A DNA stretch of 7,690 bases from JBDREF01 sp043820045 (GTDB lineage Bacteria; Planctomycetota; Phycisphaerae; Sedimentisphaerales; Anaerobacaceae): the NCBI GenBank assembly GCA_043820045.1, contig JBDREF010000423.1, positions 1 through 7,690 of the forward strand. Direction: 5' to 3'. This document shows positions 1 to 5,826 of this stretch, piece after piece; the stretch's first letter is position 1; every line of letters begins with the position of its first letter. Made by a program: the position numbers and the translations under genes. A model generated the notes under the pieces. The model worked only from the letters and a program-made list of their open reading frames with translations, had not been told where the DNA came from and searched no databases.

Positions 1-1
1 G

Positions 2-724
2 GGAGCCGCCGATTACGCGGGCGGTCGAATAGCTGTTCATGATGGTCTCACGGCTGATTCCAACCAACCCGCCGACAATCGCATCGGCAGAAACACTGCC
101 GGCCGAATAACAGGTTGTGATGGAACCACGACTGTCACCCACCAACCCGCCAATAGTATTGCTGTCTGCCTCGGTGCCGATGACCTCGCTGGCAGAGTAA
201 CTTCTCGCGATGCTGCCCTGGCTTCGGCCGACCAGACCGCCGACAACGTCAAATCCGGAAACGGCGCCGGTCGCATAGCAACCGATGATCTCGCCGTAAC
301 TGCGGCCGACCAGACCGCCGATATCATCGATTATCCCAATGACGTTGCCCTCCGAACCGCAGTTGCGGACAAGCCCCCAACTCCAGCCGACGAGGCCGCC
401 GACGACTTTATCGCCGACTACCTGGCCCGCGGAATACGAATCAAGAATGGTACCGTCATTGTTCCCGGCGAGGCCGCCGACTGATTTTCTCCCGGAAACG
501 CTGCTGAAGGAACGACAACCGATGATCGTACCGGCGTTATAGCCCGCAAGGCCGCCTGCATCGGCAAGTCCGGTTGCCTCAGCGCTCGAATAGCAGTCGG
601 TTATTGTGCCGCTGTTGTAGGCGACAAGCCCGCCGACCCAATCGTTTCCTAAAATCCTGCCGCCGCGAACGTAACAGCCGCTGATGCTGCCTCCGCTCAT
701 ATTGCCGACCAGCGATGCGACGCT
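2..724 (-). repeat. tandem GLUG-motif repeats (at least nine) within the secreted protein
   Basis: The translated minus strand shows repeated units of about 25-29 residues. Each is built on a GGLVG-type core, then a short Asn/Ser-Gly turn, an isoleucine, a CYS or SYS triplet, and a Val-x-Gly end. Example cores are VGGLVGRSQGSIARSYSA and IGGLVGDSRGSITTCYSA. Nine units can be counted, and the ninth is still running at the window edge. At DNA level the copies have diverged, so the array is old rather than a recent expansion. The GLUG motif is known from bacterial surface and secreted proteins, where it is thought to form a repetitive beta structure. Confidence 0.88.
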
Positions 725-2296
725 GTCTCCCGTCCCTGCGTTTACATTCGGGTCAATCAATCCCAAATCCGTAATCGCCGCGTTCGAACCGCTGATGAAT
801 GCGAACATCGCAATGTCGTTGACGTCCGGCGTCGAGTACGTGAAGTTGGAAATTGTGCGGCCGTTGCCGTCGAAAGTGCCGCTAAAGGGCGTATATTCTT
901 CCTGGTGTCGGTAACGGCCGATTATGTTGAAATCCGTTCCCCGAAATGCCGCCAGGTCGATATCCGCCATGAGTCTGAAGTGCTTGTCCCAGTCTTCCGT
1001 GTAGAGCCCGATGGTATTCATCTGCTCGGCGGTGTAAATCAGCCATGGGTCGGTGGGCTCTCCGGTTCCGCCGCCGTATTTGCTGTGGAGGCCTGATGGC
1101 GACTTGCTCGCCTCGACAGTGCCGCCATAGGCACCCATGTCGATAATCAAGCCGTTAGGAAACGGCTCGGCTCCAACCGGACTACCCGGATCACCCGCAT
1201 CGATACAAGGGCTGGTGACATCGTCGATTACCCAATCTTCGCTGACCGGGTCCCACCGTCCCGCCTGCGATTTCAAATGATAGTCACCATTATCAGTGTC
1301 CGCAAACAGAGGATCGGCATCAATATTCCCTTCCCCCGGCCACCCGCCTTGGACGTCGCTATAGGCAACTACGATTTCAGAGTTGTCGCCGTTCCATATC
1401 TCATTACCATTATCCCAGAGGATAGAGTTACTTAGCTCAAGGCTGCTCGGATGCTCTTCATCGTAAGAATCACAAGCCAAGGCATTTCCATAATCCGCAG
1501 AATTTCCAACAAATGTACAATTGCTTAGCTTAGGGCTACTCACGTAATCGTACGAGCTAATGTACATGCCACCGGCAAAATCGCTGGCAGTGTTGTCGCT
1601 AAATGTACAGTTTGTCAGGATTGGGCTACTATTGTAGTTGTACATACCGCCACCACGAGCATTTGCCGAGTTTCCCTTGAAGATGCAGTTGGTCAGGCTT
1701 GGGCTGCCGGAAACGTTGTACATCCCGGCACCATACCAGAGTCTTGAGTCGAAGTTCGGGGATTCGCCCAATAGGGGACCGTTCGCATTGCCGGCGGTAA
1801 TTGTGAAACCGTCCAACACGGCCGTCTCGTCGGTCTCGCTGCCCGTCACGACGTGGTAGCTGTTCTCGGAGTTGTTTGCGAAGTTCGGATCGTCGTCGCC
1901 GTTCAGGTCGCCGTTTAGGGTGGTTTCGTATAGCTCGATGTCTCTTGCGTCGGGGTCGGGCTCGGCGGGGCCTGCGTAGCCGCCTTTTACGGTTACGCCG
2001 TTGATGAGCTGGAACGTCGTCGTCCTCCAGTCAAATTCGGGGATTGCCACAAGCCCCTGGTTGGGCCTGTAAGTGCCCTGGGCCACGCGGATTTCGACCG
2101 GCTTTTGTGCAAATGCGGCGTCGGCAAGAGCCTCCTGAAGATAGACGTAGGCATTGGCCCAGGACGTGCCGTCATTGGCGCCGGCGGCGTCATCGTCAAC
2201 GTAGATGACCTTGCCCGCAGCGGGTGGGCAGAGCATCGCCGTGACAAGCACGAAAGTGACAACGCGGAGGATTCGCCACACTCTAAATCCCATCAT
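2..2296 (-). CDS. secreted beta-helix / GLUG-repeat protein, C-terminus beyond the window
   Basis: The frame is open for 765 codons from the ATG at 2296 to the left edge, so the protein is partial at its C-terminus. Residues 1-28 form a signal peptide: Arg-rich start, hydrophobic VVTFVLVTAML, cleavage near PPAAG. IYVDDDAAG follows, a start typical of planctomycete extracellular beta-helix proteins. Residues about 190-300 hold helix rungs of the kind SPSLTNCIFKGNSA and SPILTNCTFSDNTA. Residues about 361-393 (PCIDAGDP ... MGAYGGT) resemble the choice-of-anchor Q region. Residues about 407-487 carry the usual GLUG lead-in (WLIYTAEQMNTIG, LMADIDL, FSGTFDGNGRTISNFTY), and GLUG repeats run from about 525 to the edge. 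ATG pairs at 2296 and 2293 are both possible. GGAG at 2304-2307 lies seven bases from the first, so I chose it. The protein is exported; a surface or adhesive role is inferred. No catalytic residues are recognisable. Confidence 0.93.
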   Translation of the reverse strand, partial: MMGFRVWRILRVVTFVLVTAMLCPPAAGKVIYVDDDAAGANDGTSWANAYVYLQEALADAAFAQKPVEIRVAQGTYRPNQGLVAIPEFDWRTTTFQLINGVTVKGGYAGPAEPDPDARDIELYETTLNGDLNGDDDPNFANNSENSYHVVTGSETDETAVLDGFTITAGNANGPLLGESPNFDSRLWYGAGMYNVSGSPSLTNCIFKGNSANARGGGMYNYNSSPILTNCTFSDNTASDFAGGMYISSYDYVSSPKLSNCTFVGNSADYGNALACDSYDEEHPSSLELSNSILWDNGNEIWNGDNSEIVVAYSDVQGGWPGEGNIDADPLFADTDNGDYHLKSQAGRWDPVSEDWVIDDVTSPCIDAGDPGSPVGAEPFPNGLIIDMGAYGGTVEASKSPSGLHSKYGGGTGEPTDPWLIYTAEQMNTIGLYTEDWDKHFRLMADIDLAAFRGTDFNIIGRYRHQEEYTPFSGTFDGNGRTISNFTYSTPDVNDIAMFAFISGSNAAITDLGLIDPNVNAGTGDSVASLVGNMSGGSISGCYVRGGRILGNDWVGGLVAYNSGTITDCYSSAEATGLADAGGLAGYNAGTIIGCRSFSSVSGRKSVGGLAGNNDGTILDSYSAGQVVGDKVVGGLVGWSWGLVRNCGSEGNVIGIIDDIGGLVGRSYGEIIGCYATGAVSGFDVVGGLVGRSQGSIARSYSASEVIGTEADSNTIGGLVGDSRGSITTCYSAGSVSADAIVGGLVGISRETIMNSYSTARVIGGS

Positions 2297-2303
2297 TCCT
2301 ACT

Positions 2304-2307
2304 CTCC
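2304..2307 (-). promoter_or_regulatory. ribosome binding site GGAG of the GLUG-repeat gene
   Basis: GGAG on the minus strand lies seven bases upstream of the ATG at 2296. It favours the first of two adjacent ATG codons. Confidence 0.7.
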
Positions 2308-2366
2308 ACCCGCAATTTTGGTCAACAGGAAAAGACCCTGTTACTCCTGTGCCTTCCAGAACCGTT

Positions 2367-2396
2367 AGTCTAACATATTTTCACCCTACAAGTCAA
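2367..2396 (-). promoter_or_regulatory. candidate sigma70 promoter for the GLUG-repeat gene, with a palindrome at the -10
   Basis: On the minus strand, TTGACT (2396-2391, five of six consensus bases) is followed after 18 bases by TAGACT (2372-2367, four of six). Transcription would start near 2360 and give a leader of about 64 bases. An inverted repeat GTTAG-T-CTAAC (2364-2374) covers the -10 box and could be an operator. The leader also holds a six-bp hairpin, with arms at 2324-2329 and 2337-2342 and a seven-base loop. All of this is inferred from sequence. Confidence 0.5.
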
Positions 2397-2463
2397 GGAA
2401 AACCGGCTTCATAAGGCGTATAAGCAGGGATTCGTGAGAGCAGCCCGATCACATTCGCCAGCC

Positions 2464-2502
2464 GGATCTTTCGACTCCGCTTCGCTGCGCTCAAGATGAC
2501 GG
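2464..2502. repeat. dispersed intergenic repeat of the ERSEAESKD-translating type
   Basis: On the minus strand this stretch reads as CATCTTGAGCGCAGCGAAGC followed by GGAGTCGAAAGATCC, which translates to HLERSEAESKDP. From general knowledge, this peptide string recurs as a spurious translation in many unrelated bacterial genomes because the underlying DNA is a widespread intergenic repeat. Only one copy lies in this window, so its repeat status rests on recognition, not on copies seen here. Confidence 0.6.
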
Positions 2503-2598
2503 TTGGGGGGCAAATTCGGGGGCCAAGAGCCGGGTCCATGAAACGGTTCAAAAAAAAGAGAATTGAAGCATCTCAACGCTTTACATAGCAGAAGGATC

Positions 2599-2636
2599 GA
2601 GATTGCCACGGCCATCTTCGACGGCCTCGCAATGAC
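2599..2636. repeat. hairpin element resembling the dispersed CATTGCGAG...GCAATC repeat
   Basis: Arms ATTGC (2602-2606) and GCAAT (2629-2633) enclose GGCC (2610-2613) and GGCC (2623-2626). The stem extends through TC/GA, around one mismatch, to a three-base TTC loop. On the minus strand it begins CATTGCGAGG and ends GGCAATCTC, the shape of a common intergenic repeat whose ends are retained while the middle varies. It lies 30 bases after the stop of the prepilin-like gene and could shape the 3' end of that transcript. There is no T-run for a classical terminator. Confidence 0.55.
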
Positions 2637-2665
2637 AAGCTCCTTCTCCAAGCTTTGACAGAATA

Positions 2666-3457
2666 TCAGAAACCACTCGTCGGTATGGGTGGCCCGACCG
2701 GCCAGCTCAGAAGGAACGTATTGCCGGCTGGGTAGGCAGAAACCTCCTCCACGTGTGCGTCCACAAACACGGCATTGGCCGAGCCCTCGTCCAAATGTGC
2801 AGCGGAAGTACCGTGGTACGTTGCGAAGCAGTCGGTTGTCTTATTGGGCGTGGAGCGCAAATTGTTGTCATTGATGCCGGCGCCGCTGAGGCCCGGAATG
2901 GACCAGGTATTTTCCTCGGAGAACCAGAACACGCGAGACGGACTGACGACCATGGATTCCTTGTTTATCCTGTCAAAGCTCCCCGTTTTCTGTTGGGCGG
3001 GTACATAATTCATTCCGTCACCGTTAAGGTAGGAATTCATGCAGTAGCTGTATTGAGGTTCGATGGGAATGGTAACACCGTTGCAACTACGGCAGCCCCT
3101 CATTTTGGCCACAATGTTGAATTCGGGGCACAAGTTGATATCTTTGTCCTTCAGATAAGGCCAAAAACACCCGGCATCCTCCGGCCTCTCGGTGAGGCTC
3201 TGGCTGGCATTGTGCCATCGGCACCCGCTATAGTTTCTGCTATAGAGCCAACTGAACGAATAAGGGAAGACATTGTCATTGTCGTCCAGGTACAGTCTGC
3301 CCGCCAGGCCGTAGTTCTTCAGATTGTGCTTGCAGAGAATTTCCCTCGCCTGCTTTTTCACCCGCTACAGGGCCGGCATCAGGATGGCCATCAGGATTGC
3401 GATGATGGCGATGACGACCAACAGCTCGATTAGAGTAAATGCTCTCTTCCTTTTCAT
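2666..3457 (-). pseudogene. prepilin-like protein with H-X9-DG-type C-terminus, interrupted by in-frame TAG at codon 31
   Basis: From the ATG at 3457 the frame gives MKRKRA, then FTLIELLVVIAIIAILMAIL, then MPAL. This is a textbook class III (prepilin) signal with cleavage expected between Ala6 and Phe7, the key Glu five residues later (Glu11), and the assembling hydrophobic helix. A TAG (3367-3365) follows at once, then the same frame continues RVKKQAREILC ... LKNYGLAGRLYLDDND ... LCPEF ... SYCMNSYL ... NAVFVDAHVEEV to a TGA at 2668-2666. The downstream part matches the usual build of planctomycete pseudopilin-like proteins. Its H-X9-DG motif is altered to His, eleven residues, Asp-Ala. The full-length start has GGGAG seven bases upstream and a promoter. 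A GTG at 3361 could start a 231-residue product, but it has no clear ribosome binding site and would lack the secretion signal. It may be a recent nonsense mutation, a base error, or readthrough. Confidence 0.85.
3365..3367 (-). other. in-frame TAG codon in the prepilin-like gene
   Basis: The codon order is CCG GCC CTG TAG CGG GTG AAA AAG CAG. Homologues usually carry a polar residue such as Gln at this position, after the Pro-Ala-Leu that ends the helix. One C-to-T change in CAG would produce the TAG. Everything on both sides of it is in one frame and family-like. Confidence 0.85.
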
Positions 3458-3507
3458 GATAACACTCCCATATCATCTCTATTCGAAGAACTCTAAAACC
3501 AAGATTT

Positions 3508-3536
3508 AGCATATGCCGTTAGAAGTGGTAAGTCAA
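3508..3536 (-). promoter_or_regulatory. sigma70-type promoter of the prepilin-like gene
   Basis: On the minus strand, TTGACT (3536-3531) is followed after exactly 17 bases by TATGCT (3513-3508). The predicted start lies near 3501, giving a leader of about 44 bases to the ATG at 3457. A well-formed GGGAG stands seven bases before that ATG. The -35 box is identical to that proposed for the GLUG gene. Confidence 0.55.
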
Positions 3537-3752
3537 GAGAAAAACCACCTATGAGGCACTTTTTCGGACGTGCGTGGCCACGATTCAGACCGGCCCGAAC
3601 GGGCGCAAGAAGAGGCATTTCTTGACATAGTATTCCCGGGCGGGACAAAAGCCGCACAAAGTACCCGCTCTGGATGTCTTGTGCTTTCATGGTAATCACC
3701 TTAAAAGGCGTTCCTTGCACTTCGGGCACATTTCGTCTCAGGTGTACGGACG

Positions 3753-3790
3753 ATTCTAATATCAGATTTATTGCATCTCAAGAGCAATAA
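3753..3790 (-). promoter_or_regulatory. strong promoter candidate with an inverted repeat around the -35 box
   Basis: On the minus strand, TTGAGA (3781-3776, five of six) and TAGAAT (3758-3753, five of six) are separated by exactly 17 bases. A perfect seven-bp inverted repeat TTATTGC / GCAATAA (3768-3774 and 3784-3790, nine-base spacer) is centred on the -35 box, as expected for a repressor site. It would transcribe the short cysteine-bearing frame from 3731 and possibly the prepilin-like gene, with a leader of nearly 300 bases. Direction and activity are inferred. Confidence 0.5.
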
Positions 3791-3902
3791 TTATTCTCAC
3801 CGCTATGAATTGAGTAAAGGGCCGGAATCTGACCATGGAGATAACACATGAAACACCCTGAACGGGGCTCGCTGTGAGAAGCCAGGAGTGATCGGTCGGC
3901 GT

Positions 3903-4544
3903 TCAGGGGAAGTTTGGTCGGGCGAATCGGCCGAACAGGGCTTTTGCTTTCCTGTCGTACGCCTGTGCGGCCTCGATTTGGCTGGCGAAGGACCCGAGGT
4001 ATATTCTTCGGCCGTCGTGCTGGATTCTGGCCTTCCACTTTCTTTGGGTCTTGTCCCATTCGAGGCCTTTGTACTTCGAGCGGGTCCGGCCTCTTCGCTT
4101 GGGACGATTGCAGAGGTTCTGCGAGACGGTCGCTGGGCGGAGATTGGCCTTTCGATTGTCGAGCCCGTCGCCGTTTATGTGGTCGCAGACCATCCCCAGC
4201 GGGACATCAATCACCTCGCGGTGCATCCATATCTTCCTTCTGGCATTCCTGCCCCGAACACGCTGCCAGCGGGCCGCATAGCAACTGGTGGGGCTGCGGG
4301 CGAGGAACCATTTATGCTTTGCCAGCCGGTCGTAATCCTCCGGATCGACTATGGCGAACCGCCCGCATGTCAGGGGAATTCTGCGGAAAGCATAGCCATA
4401 GCACAGCCGGCGATAGAGCAGCAGCACAGAAATTACGGCCCTGGCCGGCAAATCCGGAATGTTAAGAACTATCTCGATGATTCTCGTCCGCCGAGTCGGT
4501 GAATTGGTGACCTTATTGTCTCGCAGAGGGCTGTTGTCGCCCAA
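3903..4544 (-). CDS. HNH endonuclease-like protein with AP2 DNA-binding domain
   Basis: The protein has about 213 residues. Residues 55-80 (RRIPLTCGRFAIVDPEDYD then RLAKHKW) are the typical N-terminal segment of this family. The HNH core follows: MHRE (His108) and DHINGDGLDNRKANLR at 121-136, with His122 and Asn130 in the expected places. Residues about 156-208 (SKYKGLEWDKTQRKWKARI ... LGSF ... EAAQAYDRKAKALFG) form an AP2-type DNA-binding domain. The family is known from homing endonucleases and free-standing genes in phages and bacteria. The core residues are intact, so nicking or cutting of DNA is plausible. The start is uncertain: an in-frame TGA lies at 4550-4548, no ATG exists before the domain, TTG at 4544 is the longest option, and a GTG near residue 40 is the alternative. 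None has a good ribosome binding site. No intron or intein host is visible, so it looks free-standing. Confidence 0.88.
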   Translation of the reverse strand: MGDNSPLRDNKVTNSPTRRTRIIEIVLNIPDLPARAVISVLLLYRRLCYGYAFRRIPLTCGRFAIVDPEDYDRLAKHKWFLARSPTSCYAARWQRVRGRNARRKIWMHREVIDVPLGMVCDHINGDGLDNRKANLRPATVSQNLCNRPKRRGRTRSKYKGLEWDKTQRKWKARIQHDGRRIYLGSFASQIEAAQAYDRKAKALFGRFARPNFP

Positions 4545-4590
4545 TAATCAATAATCAATTCTGATCCCCCCATAATTGGACGGACCTTCA

Positions 4591-4622
4591 CATTTGATGC
4601 GAAAATTCGCATATTTCAAATG
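4591..4622. repeat. nested inverted repeat / hairpin with one-sided bulge
   Basis: Outer arms CATTTG (4591-4596) and CAAATG (4617-4622) are fully complementary. The inner arms ATGCGAA (4597-4603) and TTCGCAT (4606-4612) are fully complementary with only AA between them. Four unpaired bases (ATTT, 4613-4616) sit on the 3' side. Thirteen base pairs in all. Because the central two-base loop is too tight for RNA, the innermost pairs would open in a transcript. As DNA, it could be a binding site for a dimeric protein. Confidence 0.7.
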
Positions 4623-4653
4623 CGGGCCGAAAGCGCAAGTTTCTGACCGTCAA

Positions 4654-4690
4654 GGACTTAAAAAAATTCGGATTTTTTTAATTTTTGTCC
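4654..4690. repeat. second nested hairpin: ten-bp AT stem inside a GGAC/GTCC clamp
   Basis: GGAC (4654-4657) pairs with GTCC (4687-4690). Inside, TTAAAAAAAT (4658-4667) pairs perfectly with ATTTTTTTAA (4672-4681) around a TCGG loop, and five unpaired T (4682-4686) lie on the 3' side. On the plus strand the T-rich 3' arm resembles a terminator, but no plus-strand gene lies upstream to be terminated. Confidence 0.7.
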
Positions 4691-4770
4691 GGGGGTACCC
4701 TCGCAAATGATTCGAAATTCCACCCCCCAACAGACATCAGCAGGCGGGACGGTAAGGCAAAACAAGAGGC

Positions 4771-4799
4771 TTGCCCGGCGGACGCGATTTCGGTACTAT
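4771..4799 (+). promoter_or_regulatory. weak sigma70 promoter candidate for the reductase operon
   Basis: TTGCCC (4771-4776) and TACTAT (4794-4799) are separated by 17 bases; each matches four of six consensus positions. The predicted transcript would start near 4806 and carry a 70-base leader to the ATG at 4878. Confidence 0.35.
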
Positions 4800-4864
4800 A
4801 TGCAATTATGTCGAATTGGATGCGCCAGGCCACGGTAGGGCCGGGGGCGGCTTAGGGTCGTATG

Positions 4865-4870
4865 AAGGAG
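4865..4870 (+). promoter_or_regulatory. ribosome binding site AAGGAG of the aldo/keto reductase gene
   Basis: AAGGAG lies seven bases before the ATG at 4878, an optimal match that fixes the start. Confidence 0.85.
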
Positions 4871-4877
4871 TTCGGTT

Positions 4878-5789
4878 ATGAATAGAGAAATAATCACTCG
4901 GCGTCAATTCATGAAGAATGCGGTGGTTCTGGCCGGGGCGGGACTCCTGTCGTCCTGCACGAACGGGCCTTTCGCCACACGCAAGGCTACGGCCACCGAT
5001 CAAGTTGCCCTGGGCAAGACGGGGCTTAAGTGCAGCCGGCTCGGTTTCGGCACCGGCAGCATAGGCGGCAGCATCCAGCGGGAACTGGGCGCCGAGGAGT
5101 TCAACCGCCTCATACACTATGCCTACGATCACGGGATCACCTACATCGACACCGCCCAGAACTACAAGACCCACACAATGGTCCGCGATGCAATCAAGGG
5201 CCTGCCCCGCGAGAAACTGTTCCTTCAGTCCAAGATGCCCGGCGTGCCCGAAAAGCCGCTGGAGGTGCTCGATAAGTACCGGCAGGAGCTGGACGTCGAT
5301 TATATCGACAGCCTGCTGGTCCATTGTGCCGTCACGGCCGACTGGGAGGAGGAACGCAAGCGGCTGGTGGACGCCTTCGAAGAAGCCAAGGACAGGAAAA
5401 TCATTCGCGCTCACGGCGTCTCGTGTCACTCCGTACCGGCCCTGACGAAAGCGGCCAAGCTCGCCTGGGTCGATGTCAACCTCGTGCGGATTAATCCCCA
5501 GGGCGCATATATGGACACCCCGGCCGAGACGTGGAGCGCTGTCAGCGACGCATCGCATCTGCCGCCGGTCCTCGAACAGATCAAGATCATGCGGCAGAAC
5601 GGCCACGGTGTTATCGGCATGAAGATTATAGGCAACGGTGACTTCACAAACGCTGAGGACCGCGAGAAGTCGATCCGCTTCACTATGCAGTCCGGCCTGG
5701 TGGACGCCGTCGTGATCGGCTTCAAGAGCACCGCGGAAATCGACGAGGCCATCATGCGAATCAATAGCGCCCTTGCAGAAATCGCGTGA
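4878..5789 (+). CDS. Tat-exported lipoprotein aldo/keto reductase
   Basis: The protein has 303 residues. The N-terminus carries a twin-arginine signal, TRRQFMK (Arg8-Arg9), then hydrophobic NAVVLAGAG and a lipobox LSSC with Cys27. The protein is therefore predicted to be folded with its cofactor in the cytoplasm, exported by Tat and lipid-anchored. The aldo/keto reductase barrel starts at LGKTGLKCSRLGFGTG (45-60). The catalytic tetrad is complete: Asp91 in YIDTAQNY, Tyr96, Lys119 in LQSKMPG and His149 in LLVHC. GVSCH (180-184) and VVIGFKSTAEIDEA (278-291) match the later barrel strands. The family reduces carbonyls with NAD(P)H, but the substrate cannot be told. Length is normal. It ends 37 bases before the methyltransferase start and is probably the first gene of a short operon. 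Confidence 0.94.
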   Translation: MNREIITRRQFMKNAVVLAGAGLLSSCTNGPFATRKATATDQVALGKTGLKCSRLGFGTGSIGGSIQRELGAEEFNRLIHYAYDHGITYIDTAQNYKTHTMVRDAIKGLPREKLFLQSKMPGVPEKPLEVLDKYRQELDVDYIDSLLVHCAVTADWEEERKRLVDAFEEAKDRKIIRAHGVSCHSVPALTKAAKLAWVDVNLVRINPQGAYMDTPAETWSAVSDASHLPPVLEQIKIMRQNGHGVIGMKIIGNGDFTNAEDREKSIRFTMQSGLVDAVVIGFKSTAEIDEAIMRINSALAEIA

Positions 5790-5816
5790 AAGCACAATTC
5801 AGCAACGCTTTACGCG

Positions 5817-5821
5817 AAAGG
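5817..5821 (+). promoter_or_regulatory. ribosome binding site AAAGG of the methyltransferase gene
   Basis: AAAGG stands five bases before GTG at 5827 and is the main reason for preferring this start to the TTG at 5773. Confidence 0.5.
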
Positions 5822-5826
5822 CAGCC

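Larger units (their letters stand above)
2297..2665. other. intergenic region with leader/promoter of the GLUG gene and two dispersed-repeat-type elements
   Basis: No convincing gene is present. The left part (2297-2396) is the leader and promoter of the GLUG-repeat gene. The right part carries two elements of a type commonly scattered in bacterial intergenic DNA (listed separately at 2464-2502 and 2599-2636). An 80-codon minus-strand frame at 2409-2651 consists largely of these elements and is not credible as a protein. A run of eight T on the minus strand (2552-2559) has no strong stem before it. Confidence 0.7.
3458..3902. other. intergenic region, no secure gene; two promoter candidates and short cysteine-bearing frames
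   Basis: Besides the promoters listed separately, the minus strand holds an 11-codon frame starting at 3731 (MCPKCKERLLR, TGA at 3698-3696). It is followed closely by a 65-codon frame from an ATG at 3690 to 3493, preceded by AAGG. After its TGA, the first frame continues with CGFC and further Cys/Lys residues, so it could be the remnant of a small zinc-binding protein. The 65-codon frame has no recognisable family and overlaps the prepilin promoter. I see no other gene or RNA here. Confidence 0.45.
4545..4877. other. divergent intergenic region between HNH gene and reductase operon
   Basis: No gene is supported. The left half holds two nested hairpins (4591-4622 and 4654-4690), a GGGTACCC palindrome (4693-4700) and a tandem AATAATC pair near 4543-4556. 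The right half holds a candidate promoter and the ribosome binding site of the aldo/keto reductase gene. Composition shifts from AT-rich (4570-4690) to GC-rich (after 4730). The AT-rich half therefore stands apart from its surroundings. Confidence 0.6.

Noticed and set aside
2..724. CRISPR-like or DNA-level tandem repeat in the GC-rich periodic sequence
   Set aside because: The periodicity comes from GLUG protein repeats. Units are diverged at DNA level, vary in length and lie inside a continuous reading frame.
2409..2651. 80-codon minus-strand frame containing HLERSEAESKDP
   Set aside because: It runs through two intergenic repeat-type elements and has the well-known spurious repeat translation.
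2753..3433. 226-codon plus-strand open frame
   Set aside because: It lies antisense to the prepilin-like gene, whose sequence matches its family across the whole length. The antisense frame shows no family features.
3888..4502. 204- and 183-codon plus-strand open frames
   Set aside because: Both are antisense to the HNH/AP2 gene, whose conserved core is unmistakable on the minus strand.
4654..4690. Intrinsic terminator
   Set aside because: The stem is almost pure A-T and no plus-strand gene lies upstream. On the minus strand it precedes the HNH gene rather than following a gene.
3903..4740. HNH protein plus structured upstream DNA as an IscB/omega-RNA-like system
   Set aside because: The protein has only an HNH core and an AP2 domain. 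No RuvC motifs or bridge helix are present, and it is much too short.
4806..5795. 329-codon minus-strand open frame, longer than the reductase gene it overlaps
   Set aside because: It is antisense to the aldo/keto reductase, which has a full catalytic tetrad, Tat signal and ribosome binding site. The antisense product has no recognisable motif.
5773..5826. TTG start at 5773 for the methyltransferase, overlapping the reductase gene
   Set aside because: The added 18 residues are not family-like, and the GTG at 5827 has an AAAGG signal and gives the usual family length.
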